A stretch of DNA of 20,350 nt from Donghicola sp036139795 (lineage in GTDB: Bacteria; Pseudomonadota; Alphaproteobacteria; Rhodobacterales; Rhodobacteraceae): assembly GCA_036139795.1 (NCBI GenBank), contig JAYZYX010000315.1:1-20350 (forward strand). Direction: 5' to 3'. A model generated the notes under the pieces. That model was not told where the DNA came from, searched no databases, and saw only the letters and a program-made list of their open reading frames with translations. Each line of letters begins with the position of its first letter. The stretch's first letter is position 1. Both the position numbers and the translations under genes were made by a program. Below, piece after piece: positions 14,202 to 20,350 of this stretch.

Positions 14202-14998
14202 TGCGCAAACTGACTTTGGCCCATTTGTCGGCGCTGGACCTGCCGCCGCCTGCGTTCATCTCGGCCGCTGCCGAGGCGGGTTTTGATGGGGTGGGTCTGC
14301 GGCTGATCCAAGTGACGCCGACCTCTGCGGGCTATCCCTTGATGGATAATCCTGCGCTGATGGCCCAGACCAAGGCGGCCCTGAAGGACACCGGCCTTTA
14401 CGTGGGCGATATCGAGTTTGTGCAGATCAAGCCCGAGACCCGCGTCGAAGACCTGTTGCCGTTCCTTGATGCGGGGGCAGAACTGGGGGCAGGGCAGGTA
14501 ATCACCGCGCCTTATGATCCCGACCTTGGCCGTTTGGCCCAGACCTTGGGTGCGATCACCGAGGCCGCGAAAGAGCGCGGTCTTGGTACGGTGATGGAGT
14601 TCTTTCCGTGGACCGTGGTGCCTGATCTGGCAGCTTGCTGGGATCTGGTGCAGGCCGCCGGTCCCGATACGGGGATGTTGGTGGATAGCCTGCACTTTGA
14701 CCGCTCGGGTTCCAGCCATTCCTTGCTGGCCGCTATTCCGGCAGAACGTCTGCCCTTTGCCCATCTGTGCGACGCGCCGGTTCAGCCAAGCTATACGACT
14801 GATGAGTTGATGCACAATGCGCGGGCGGAACGGTTCGCGCCCGGTGACGGGCAGATTGATCTGGCCGCTTACCTGCGTGCTTTGCCCAAGAATATCCCGC
14901 TGGGTCTTGAGGTGCCGCGCCCTGTGCCGCCCGAGATGCTGCCACAGGAACTGGCCCATATCGCGCAGGCGACGCGCGCTTTGTTGACGCAACTCTGA
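14201..14998 (+). CDS. TIM-barrel sugar phosphate isomerase/epimerase-family enzyme
   Basis: A 265-residue protein of the AP-endonuclease-2/xylose-isomerase-like TIM-barrel family (IolE, IolI, hydroxypyruvate isomerase, 3-dehydroshikimate dehydratase). Likely metal ligands at strand ends are Glu133 (VMEFFPW), Asp162 (LVDSLHF), His188 (FAHLCDA) and Glu237 (GLEVPRP), with His165 and Arg240 nearby; FAPGDGQIDL (212-221) is the family's substrate loop. The ATG shares one base with the flavoprotein stop (TGATG), and GGGGAG lies 9 bases upstream; GTG at 14198 is an alternative. Family members cannot be separated by eye, but next to a quinate/shikimate dehydrogenase a 3-dehydroshikimate dehydratase (giving protocatechuate) or a related keto-ring isomerase is the leading possibility. 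A sugar-acid or cyclitol isomerase remains possible. Confidence 0.8.
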   Translation: MRKLTLAHLSALDLPPPAFISAAAEAGFDGVGLRLIQVTPTSAGYPLMDNPALMAQTKAALKDTGLYVGDIEFVQIKPETRVEDLLPFLDAGAELGAGQVITAPYDPDLGRLAQTLGAITEAAKERGLGTVMEFFPWTVVPDLAACWDLVQAAGPDTGMLVDSLHFDRSGSSHSLLAAIPAERLPFAHLCDAPVQPSYTTDELMHNARAERFAPGDGQIDLAAYLRALPKNIPLGLEVPRPVPPEMLPQELAHIAQATRALLTQL

Positions 14999-15018
14999 AG
15001 ATCGACCTGAGAAAATGA

Positions 15019-15049
15019 AAATGCCGGACCCATGACAGGTCCGGCATTT
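15019..15049. terminator. Bidirectional terminator between convergent operons
   Basis: AAATGCCGGACC (15019-15030) pairs perfectly with GGTCCGGCATTT (15038-15049), a 12-bp stem with a 7-base loop. The minus side continues TTTTCATTTTC, a good U-tract for the symporter operon ending at 15074; the plus side (ATTTCCCGTTTC) probably stops the flavoprotein operon ending at 14998. Confidence 0.88.
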
Positions 15050-15073
15050 CCCGTTTCACAAGCTTGGATTAGC

Positions 15074-16618
15074 TTACTGGTACTTGCGGATCTCGCCCGA
15101 TTTCAGACGGGAGAGGTAGCTGTTCAGTTCCTTTTTCACGATCGGCATCAGCAGATAGAGCGCGATGATGTTGACCACAGCCATGGCAAAGATCGCCGCA
15201 TCCGAGAAGTCGATGACGGGACCAAGGCTGGCCGCTGCGCCGATGATCACGAAGAGGCAGAAGATGACCTTGAAGGTCAGGGCCGAGCCCTTGCTTTCGC
15301 CAAAGAGGAAGGTCCAAGCCTTCAGGCCGTAGTAGCTCCAGCTGATCATGGTCGAGAAGGCAAACAGGATCACTGCAATCGCCAGAATGTAGCTGAACCA
15401 ACCGAAGGCCGACGAGAAGGCCGCTGAGGTCAGTGCTACGCCGCTGTTACCGTCAACGGTCTGGATTGCGCTGCCAGCCTCATTTAGAACGTAGTTGCCG
15501 GTTGCAGGATCGGTGATCAGCTGGCCGGTGATGATGATCACCAGGGCGGTCATGGTGCAGATCACGACGGTGTCAATGAAGGGCTCTAGCAGGGACACAA
15601 AGCCTTCGGTGATCGGCTCTTTAGTGCGGACCGCTGCGTGGGCGATTGCCGCCGAGCCAACGCCTGCCTCGTTCGAGAAGGCCGCCCGTTTGAAGCCCTG
15701 AATCAGTGCGCCGGCAACGCCACCAGCCACGCCCATGCCGGTGAAAGCGCCGTCGATGATCTGGCCAAAGGCCCAACCGATCATGTTCGCGTTCATGCCC
15801 AGAATGACCAGCGCGGTCAGCACGTAGAGAACACCCATGATCGGGACGACTTTTTCGGTCACGCTGGCGATGGATTTCAGGCCGCCGACGATCACGGCAA
15901 AGACGATGGCCGCAAAGATCACGCCGGTGATCACGCCGGGGAAATCGCCAAAGACGTTGGTCAGCTGTGCATGGGCTTGGTTCGCTTGGAACATGTTGCC
16001 GCCACCCAGTGAGCCAAGGATCGTGAAGACCGCAAACAGAACCGCCAGAATTTTACCGCCGGGCAGGCCGCGCTCTTTAAAGCCTTTGGTCATGTAGTAC
16101 ATGGGGCCGCCTGAAACGGTGCCGTCTGCCAGCTCGTTCCGGTATTTCACGGCCAGCGTACATTCGGTGAATTTCGATGCCATGCCCATCAGGCCCGCAA
16201 GGATCATCCAGAAGGTGGCGCCTGCGCCGCCGATGCTGACCGCTACGGCCACACCTGCGATGTTGCCAAGACCCACGGTGCCCGAAAGAGCCGTGGCCAA
16301 GGCTTGGAAGTGGCTGACCTCGCCCGCGTCATTGGGGTCCGAATAGTCGCCCTTCACCAGCCCGATCGAATGGGGGAAAGCGCGGAACTGGATCAGACCG
16401 AAGTAGACGGTGAAGATGGTCGCCGCGACCACCAGCCAACCGACGATCCAGGGAAAGCTGGTGCCGGGAAAGGGGCTGAAGATCAGGTTCACGAACCAGC
16501 CGGTGCTGCTGGCGAAAGCGGCGTTGATGCTTTCATCCAGCGATTGGGCCAGAGCGGGGGCAGCAAATGCAGCAGTCGCTGCGGCGGAGGCCGCAGTTGT
16601 CAGTGCGATACGTTTCAT
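15074..16618 (-). CDS. Alanine/glycine:cation symporter (AGCS family)
   Basis: A 514-residue inner-membrane transporter that couples uptake of small neutral amino acids (alanine, glycine) to Na+ or H+. The family core is plain: TALSGTVGLGNIAGVAVAV near 109-127, GATFWMILAGLMGMASKFTE near 133-152, AVKYRNELADGTVSGGPMYYM near 156-176, and GFKRAAFSNEAGVGSAAIAHAA in the second half. Unusually, the N-terminus looks like a cleavable signal peptide (basic MKR, alanine-rich core, PALAQ with cleavage after residue 24) followed by an amphipathic stretch before the first true membrane helix near 56. The start at 16618 has GGAGAGATTTC upstream; an open frame continues to 16951 but lies over the usp gene. 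Seventeen bases separate it from the usp stop, so the two form an operon. Exact amino acid is not readable. Confidence 0.93.
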   Translation of the reverse strand: MKRIALTTAASAAATAAFAAPALAQSLDESINAAFASSTGWFVNLIFSPFPGTSFPWIVGWLVVAATIFTVYFGLIQFRAFPHSIGLVKGDYSDPNDAGEVSHFQALATALSGTVGLGNIAGVAVAVSIGGAGATFWMILAGLMGMASKFTECTLAVKYRNELADGTVSGGPMYYMTKGFKERGLPGGKILAVLFAVFTILGSLGGGNMFQANQAHAQLTNVFGDFPGVITGVIFAAIVFAVIVGGLKSIASVTEKVVPIMGVLYVLTALVILGMNANMIGWAFGQIIDGAFTGMGVAGGVAGALIQGFKRAAFSNEAGVGSAAIAHAAVRTKEPITEGFVSLLEPFIDTVVICTMTALVIIITGQLITDPATGNYVLNEAGSAIQTVDGNSGVALTSAAFSSAFGWFSYILAIAVILFAFSTMISWSYYGLKAWTFLFGESKGSALTFKVIFCLFVIIGAAASLGPVIDFSDAAIFAMAVVNIIALYLLMPIVKKELNSYLSRLKSGEIRKYQ

Positions 16619-16635
16619 GAAATCTCTCCGGCCGC

Positions 16636-17070
16636 TCAGGGGACAATGGTCACGGGAATGGGACAGGTCTGCGCCAGCGTACCCGCGACCGAGCCGAACA
16701 GACGGCTGGACAGGGCACCTTCGCCGGTGCGGCCGATGATCAACTGAACCGCGCCTTCGGCGGTGGCCAGCTTGATCAGGGTCTCGGACACGTGGCCGTA
16801 TTTGATGACCGTCGAGATCGGAACACCGCTGCTTGCGTATTCCTCTTTCACGGGGGTCAGAAGGGCAGCTTCGGCGCGGGACAATTCGTCCTGACGGCGG
16901 GCGTGACGCTCTTCGATTTCCTGAGGGGTCAGGAATTTGTAGGGGGACCATTCAAGGACGTGGGCGACGACAACATTGCCAGAGATAACTTTCGCGCGTT
17001 CGACCGCGAATGCCAGCGCGCGCTTGGCGCTGTCATTGCCGTCGTAGGCGACAACAATCGTGTTGGACAT
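16636..17070 (-). CDS. Universal stress protein (UspA family, ATP-binding type)
   Basis: A 144-residue single-domain USP of standard length. The opening IVVAYDGNDSAKRALAFAVERA gives the first strand and helix with the conserved Asp10. The ATP signature G-2x-G-9x-G-S is present as GRTGEGALSSRLFGS (about 118-132), followed by VAGTLAQTCPIPVTIVP, so it should bind ATP. USPs are cytosolic dimers induced by starvation or stress; partnering with a membrane transporter is common and may mean the USP senses energy state and modulates the symporter. GGAAGG lies 9 bases before the ATG. It is the first gene of the usp-AGCS operon. Its upstream DNA holds several hairpins (17104-17190). Confidence 0.93.
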   Translation of the reverse strand: MSNTIVVAYDGNDSAKRALAFAVERAKVISGNVVVAHVLEWSPYKFLTPQEIEERHARRQDELSRAEAALLTPVKEEYASSGVPISTVIKYGHVSETLIKLATAEGAVQLIIGRTGEGALSSRLFGSVAGTLAQTCPIPVTIVP

Positions 17071-17493
17071 AAGACGCTTCCTTCCGTTGCGACTCCAGAG
17101 TGGCCGGGTTACGGACCCGGTCCTTTTTCTTTGGTTTTCGACTTAAGTGCGGCACCTGAGCGGGTGCCTGTACCACCGTAGGCGTGGTGGCATGGGCGGT
17201 TGGTCTATAGAAAAGTGCTCAGTCGATCTGACCGAAAAGCGCCGAAATATAATCCAGAAGGCGCTAATTTTCTCAGTTTAACAGGCAAAGTGGTGAATCG
17301 ATCAAGTTTTCTGATGCGATCGATCTTCGAAACCGTCTTGCTGCGCCTCAAAAAGCCGCTCTTTCCAAACATCTTCTGGAATTTGCATGTATTTATATGT
17401 GCTTAGCGACCGGTATACGACTGCAAATCTCTTGAGGCATGTGCCAGTGCGCCCTAATTTCAGCGCTGTAGGTTAAAAAGTAGTAAAGATCTG
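17071..17493. other. Hairpin-rich, A/T-richer intergenic spacer
   Basis: 423 bp between divergent genes with no credible coding. Nearest usp there are three short hairpins: CCGGGT/ACCCGG (17104-17120, followed on the plus strand by TCCTTTTT), GGCACC/GGTGCC (17151-17168) and CCACC/GGTGG (17173-17190). From about 17200 to 17480 the DNA is visibly richer in A and T than its surroundings and includes AGCGCC/GGCGCT arms (17238-17243, 17260-17265). A TTGAGG-17 bp-TAATTT promoter candidate (17432-17460) faces the kinase gene. No riboswitch fold was recognised. Confidence 0.5.
17432..17460 (+). promoter_or_regulatory. Candidate promoter of the GAF-HWE kinase gene
   Basis: TTGAGG (17432-17437), 17-bp spacer, TAATTT (17455-17460). 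The predicted transcript would start near 17467, giving a leader of about 27 bases before the ATG at 17494. The match to sigma-70 consensus is partial, so this is tentative. Confidence 0.4.
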
Positions 17494-18621
17494 ATGGCAA
17501 AACCATTCCCCCTTTCCGCCCCTCCGGAGCATCTGGAAATCCTTCAGGACGTGCTGCGCCTGCGCGCGTTGGATATGGCTGCGCTGATGGACACGCCGCA
17601 GGAGGAAATCTTTGACCGTGCCGTCCGGTTGGCGACCACGGTGACGGGGGTGAAGGTCGGGCTGTTGTCCCTTGTGGATGGGGATCGTCAGTTCTTTAAA
17701 GCCAGCCACGGACTTGCGATCACCAGCGAAGCGGACCGCCAGACGCCTTTGTGCAGCTCATTCTGTCAGTATGTGGTCACAACGCGTGATGCCTTGGCGG
17801 TGACCGACGCCCGCGAACATGATCTGCTTAAGGACAACCCTGCCATCCGTGATCTGGATGTGATCGCCTATCTTGGTGTGCCTGTGCATGATGCGGCGGG
17901 CCATGCGTTGGGCTCGTTCTGCGCGATCCATGATGAGCCGCACGAATGGACAGAGCAGGATGTCCAAAGCCTTACCGATCTGCGCAACATGGTCGAGACA
18001 GAGCTGATGCTGCGGGCGGTGCTTTCCGAACGGCAGATCCTGCTGGACGAGATGAACCACCGTCTGAAAAACCTTTTCGCGCTGGTCAGCGGCTTTATCC
18101 GGATGAACCGGCGCAATTACACCGAGGTCGGCCCCTTGGCAGATGCGCTGGAAGACCGGATCAGCGCCTTGGCCCGCGCCCATGAGCTGATCGTTCCCGT
18201 GGTCACGTCCACCCGCAATTTTATCCCCGAAGTCTCTTTGCAGGCGTTGTTTGAAACGGTGTTGCGGCCCCATGTGCCGATTGGCTCGGATCGTCTGGTG
18301 CTGGATGGTCCCGACGTTCAGCTTGAGGCGCAGCGGATCACCAATCTGGCGCTGGCGATCCATGAACTGGCAACCAATGCCGCGAAATACGGTGCGCTTT
18401 CCGGTCTGGAGGGGACGCTGCATGTCCGCTGGAGTGTTCAGGACGGCGCGCTTTCCTTGCAGTGGCACGAATATCTGCCCTGCGGCAGTCTGCGACCCAT
18501 TACCCATAAAGGTTTTGGCACGCGCCTTATCCAGATGTGTATCGAGGGTCAGCTTGGCGGTCAGGTGACCTCGGTCGCGGACCCGTCGGGCATGCGCTAC
18601 GCGATCTCTTTCACACTTTGA
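17494..18621 (+). CDS. GAF-domain sensor histidine kinase, HWE family
   Basis: A 375-residue cytosolic kinase without membrane helices. An N-terminal GAF sensor domain spans about 30-170 (VGLLSLVDGDRQFFKASHGL, FCQYVV, VIAYLGVPV, GSFCAIHDEP). Then comes the HWE/HisKA_2 phosphoacceptor DEMNHRLKNLFALV with His189. The ATPase domain has the N-box LAIHELATNAAKYGALS (His290, Asn295), the WxE motif LQWHEYLP (Trp324, Glu326) that names the family, and the G-box KGFGTRLI (339-346). No receiver domain is attached and no response regulator is adjacent, so its partner is elsewhere; HWE kinases in alphaproteobacteria often feed the PhyR/EcfG general stress response, which is only a possibility here. The GAF ligand (small molecule or redox) is unknown. 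The ribosome site is weak (AAAGATCTG before ATG). The chemoreceptor gene follows on the same strand after 266 bases. Confidence 0.92.
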   Translation: MAKPFPLSAPPEHLEILQDVLRLRALDMAALMDTPQEEIFDRAVRLATTVTGVKVGLLSLVDGDRQFFKASHGLAITSEADRQTPLCSSFCQYVVTTRDALAVTDAREHDLLKDNPAIRDLDVIAYLGVPVHDAAGHALGSFCAIHDEPHEWTEQDVQSLTDLRNMVETELMLRAVLSERQILLDEMNHRLKNLFALVSGFIRMNRRNYTEVGPLADALEDRISALARAHELIVPVVTSTRNFIPEVSLQALFETVLRPHVPIGSDRLVLDGPDVQLEAQRITNLALAIHELATNAAKYGALSGLEGTLHVRWSVQDGALSLQWHEYLPCGSLRPITHKGFGTRLIQMCIEGQLGGQVTSVADPSGMRYAISFTL

Positions 18622-18770
18622 GCGCTGCCGCATTTCTGCGGACGTTCAAGGGTAACTTTGCCTCTCATCCCCGACCGAGAGTTTTCAGATCATTTGGGAT
18701 AGGTCTGTCATCCTTCGCCTAGGTCACCTAAATCGCGCCCCCGTTCCGGCGTATTACCGACTATGGATGA

Positions 18771-18790
18771 GTCGCGGAAAACTCTGCGAC
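18771..18790 (+). other. Short hairpin upstream of the chemoreceptor gene
   Basis: GTCGCGGA (18771-18778) pairs with TCTGCGAC (18783-18790), 8 bp with one G-T and an AAAC loop, in the 266-bp gap (18622-18887) between the kinase and the chemoreceptor genes. No T-run follows. A smaller CCGCA/TGCGG hairpin (18628-18641) lies just after the kinase stop, also without a T-run. Otherwise the gap shows nothing clear; no flagellar-type promoter was recognised. Confidence 0.4.
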
Positions 18791-18887
18791 GCGATGGGGA
18801 CCTGCGTTTACTCTTGGCAAATTCTGACTGGTTTTCAGCACTTGTGGTCAGTTTGCAGAGCGATGACGCGGAGTGGAGGGAGACGTG

Positions 18888-20350
18888 ATGCGTATAACGC
18901 TCAAAGCCAAAATGGCGGGTAATTTTCTGTTCATTTTCATTTTGATGGGAAGCATTCTGGCCTTTGCCATGAAAGAGTTTCGCGATGTGAATGCGCATTT
19001 CAGCAATGTTGTGAAATATGATGCCCATGATCTGTCGACCATCGACGGGTTGACCGAAGCCGAACTGCAAATCCGATCTGCCGTGGCCGAAGCGCTGGTG
19101 TCTCCAAGCGATGATTACCCCGAGCGTATCCCCGAACTTCGCGTCAGGATCGAGGGGCTGACCAAGGACTTCTATTCGGTCGTAAACGAGGTCATGCCGC
19201 GTCTTGACGAGGACTCGCGCAGGTTCCTGAACAAGATGACCCTGTATCACGATATGCTAGCGGCGACGAACTCGCGCACCATCAATCTTGATGTGTCGGG
19301 GCGCGGCGATCAGGCGAATGACCTGTTCCATACCGATGGCAAAGAGCAGACCGAGAAGGTTCTGGCTATGGCCGATCAGATCCGTGACCGGATGCGTGAG
19401 GGCATGAATGCGTCGGTTGCGCAGGTGAATGCTGAATTCCAGAAAACCCAGATGACTTTGCTGATCATTATTGCGGGTATTCTGGCGGTCGCGGGCACGT
19501 CCGCTATCGTGATGATCCGCTCGGTCAGCCGTGGTTTGAATAAGGCGATCAAGCTTGCGGTGCGGGTGTCGGAAGGTGACCTGCGCGAACTTGCGACCTT
19601 TGTCCGCAAGGATGAGATTGGTGATCTTCTGAAATGCCAGAACGACATGGTGCTGCGTCTGCGCGAGACCGTAGGGCAGGTGGCCGAAGCTGCCCGCAAT
19701 GTGGCGGCGGGGGCGAACCAGATGGCGTCGACCTCGGAAGATCTGGCCTCGGGTGCCTCGCAGCAAGCCACCACCACCGAGCGCGTATCGGTGGCGGTTG
19801 ATGAGATGGCGGCCAATATCACCAATACCTCGGACAATGCGGCGCAAACCGAAGAAATCGCCCGCAAGTCGGCCCAAGGCGCGACCCAGTCGGGCAAAGT
19901 GGTGGCCGAAGCTGTCAGCGATATGCAGCGCATCGCGGAACGGATCATGGTCGTGCAGGAAATCGCCCGCCAGACCGATCTGCTGGCACTGAACGCTGCG
20001 GTCGAGGCTGCCCGTGCGGGCGAGCATGGCCGTGGCTTTGCTGTGGTCGCTTCGGAAGTGCGCAAGCTGGCCGAGAACAGCCAGAAGGCCGCGGCCGAGA
20101 TTTCGGCCCTGTCTGCGAACACTGTGAAATCGGCTGTCGCGGCAGGCAAGGTGCTGGCCGCGCTGGTGCCCGATATTGAGCGCACCTCTGAACTGGTCAC
20201 CGACATCAGTGCTGCCTCGCGCCATCTGGCGGAAGGCTCGCATCAGATCAACAAATCCATTCAGGACCTGGACTATGTGACCCAAGGCAACGGGGCTGCG
20301 TCGGAAGAGATGTCGTCTGCGGCAACCGAACTGTCCAGTCAGGCGCAGGC
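18888..20350 (+). CDS. Methyl-accepting chemotaxis protein, truncated by window end
   Basis: The first 487 codons are present and the frame is open to the last base, so the 3' end lies outside. After MRITLKAKMAG, a first membrane helix (about 9-28) leads to a periplasmic region of about 160 residues (29-188, helical, four-helix-bundle-like). A second helix (about 190-211) is followed by a HAMP domain (about 212-264) and the signalling domain. The hairpin tip is intact: IARQTDLLALNAAVEAARAG, then EHGRGFAVVASEVRKLAE, roughly 359-395. It should signal through CheW and CheA; the ligand is unknown. The start at 18888 is chosen for GGAGGGAGACGTG directly upstream. Its gene follows the GAF-HWE kinase but with a 266-bp gap, so co-transcription is uncertain. 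Confidence 0.93.
   Translation, partial: MRITLKAKMAGNFLFIFILMGSILAFAMKEFRDVNAHFSNVVKYDAHDLSTIDGLTEAELQIRSAVAEALVSPSDDYPERIPELRVRIEGLTKDFYSVVNEVMPRLDEDSRRFLNKMTLYHDMLAATNSRTINLDVSGRGDQANDLFHTDGKEQTEKVLAMADQIRDRMREGMNASVAQVNAEFQKTQMTLLIIIAGILAVAGTSAIVMIRSVSRGLNKAIKLAVRVSEGDLRELATFVRKDEIGDLLKCQNDMVLRLRETVGQVAEAARNVAAGANQMASTSEDLASGASQQATTTERVSVAVDEMAANITNTSDNAAQTEEIARKSAQGATQSGKVVAEAVSDMQRIAERIMVVQEIARQTDLLALNAAVEAARAGEHGRGFAVVASEVRKLAENSQKAAAEISALSANTVKSAVAAGKVLAALVPDIERTSELVTDISAASRHLAEGSHQINKSIQDLDYVTQGNGAASEEMSSAATELSSQAQ

Noticed and set aside
14111..14992. 293-codon minus-strand frame opposite the TIM-barrel gene
   Set aside because: Shadow of a recognisable enzyme; no ribosome site or domain.
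17071..17200. Glycine riboswitch before the usp-AGCS operon
   Set aside because: Considered because AGCS proteins carry glycine, but the hairpins do not show the conserved riboswitch core that I would recognise.
17200..17406. 68-codon plus-strand frame in the A/T-rich spacer
   Set aside because: It opens with TTG, has no ribosome site and no recognisable similarity; composition matches intergenic DNA.
19257..20285. 342- and 276-codon minus-strand frames inside the chemoreceptor gene
   Set aside because: The plus strand encodes an intact chemoreceptor signalling domain, so both are shadows of its helical, alanine-rich coding.
1..20350. CRISPR array, insertion sequence, tRNA/rRNA, prophage or toxin-antitoxin genes
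   Set aside because: No spaced repeats, transposase-like frames, cloverleaf genes or phage proteins were found on either strand.

Overview
The window looks like chromosomal DNA of an alphaproteobacterium, most likely Rhodobacterales (Roseobacter/Paracoccus-like). The evidence is high GC with strong G/C third positions, a long AcnB-type aconitase, a GAF-HWE histidine kinase, a complete tripartite tricarboxylate transporter (TTT) operon and an AGCS symporter. No tRNA, rRNA, CRISPR array, insertion sequence or phage gene was seen. Sixteen genes are supported; the last runs off the right edge.

Left part (1-6600): acnB (minus strand, TCA and methylcitrate cycles) ends at a strong hairpin terminator. 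Next is a probable quinone/catechol defence module. A LysR regulator faces, across a 144-bp intergenic region with a 9-bp inverted repeat, a three-gene plus-strand operon: a DoxX membrane protein, a YgiD-type DODA dioxygenase and a YqjG-type glutathionyl-hydroquinone reductase. The operon has an internal 10-bp hairpin and ends at a bidirectional terminator.

Middle (6600-15050): after a small CAP-domain lipoprotein comes a catabolic island that reads as a hydroaromatic (quinate/shikimate-like) uptake and oxidation system. On the minus strand are tctC, tctB, tctA and an NAD-type quinate/shikimate dehydrogenase; the last three are joined by 4-base ATGA overlaps. A LysR gene lies directly upstream of tctC. 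Divergent from that LysR is a plus-strand pair: a 3-ketosteroid-dehydrogenase-like flavoprotein and a TIM-barrel isomerase/dehydratase, with overlapping stop and start. The tctC promoter and the flavoprotein promoter carry the same element in the same orientation and spacing: TAAC-N5-GTTA, then exactly 21 bp, then TTGACGTTAT. This strongly suggests that one LysR controls both arms. Dehydrogenase plus KSTD-like desaturase plus TIM-barrel enzyme suggests a little-described route for converting a hydroaromatic acid to an aromatic one. It is the best candidate in the window for an undescribed system.

Right part (15050-20350): an AGCS amino-acid symporter with an N-terminal signal-peptide-like segment is co-transcribed behind a universal stress protein. 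A 423-bp A/T-richer, hairpin-rich spacer separates these from a soluble GAF-HWE sensor kinase. A methyl-accepting chemotaxis protein follows, truncated by the window end.
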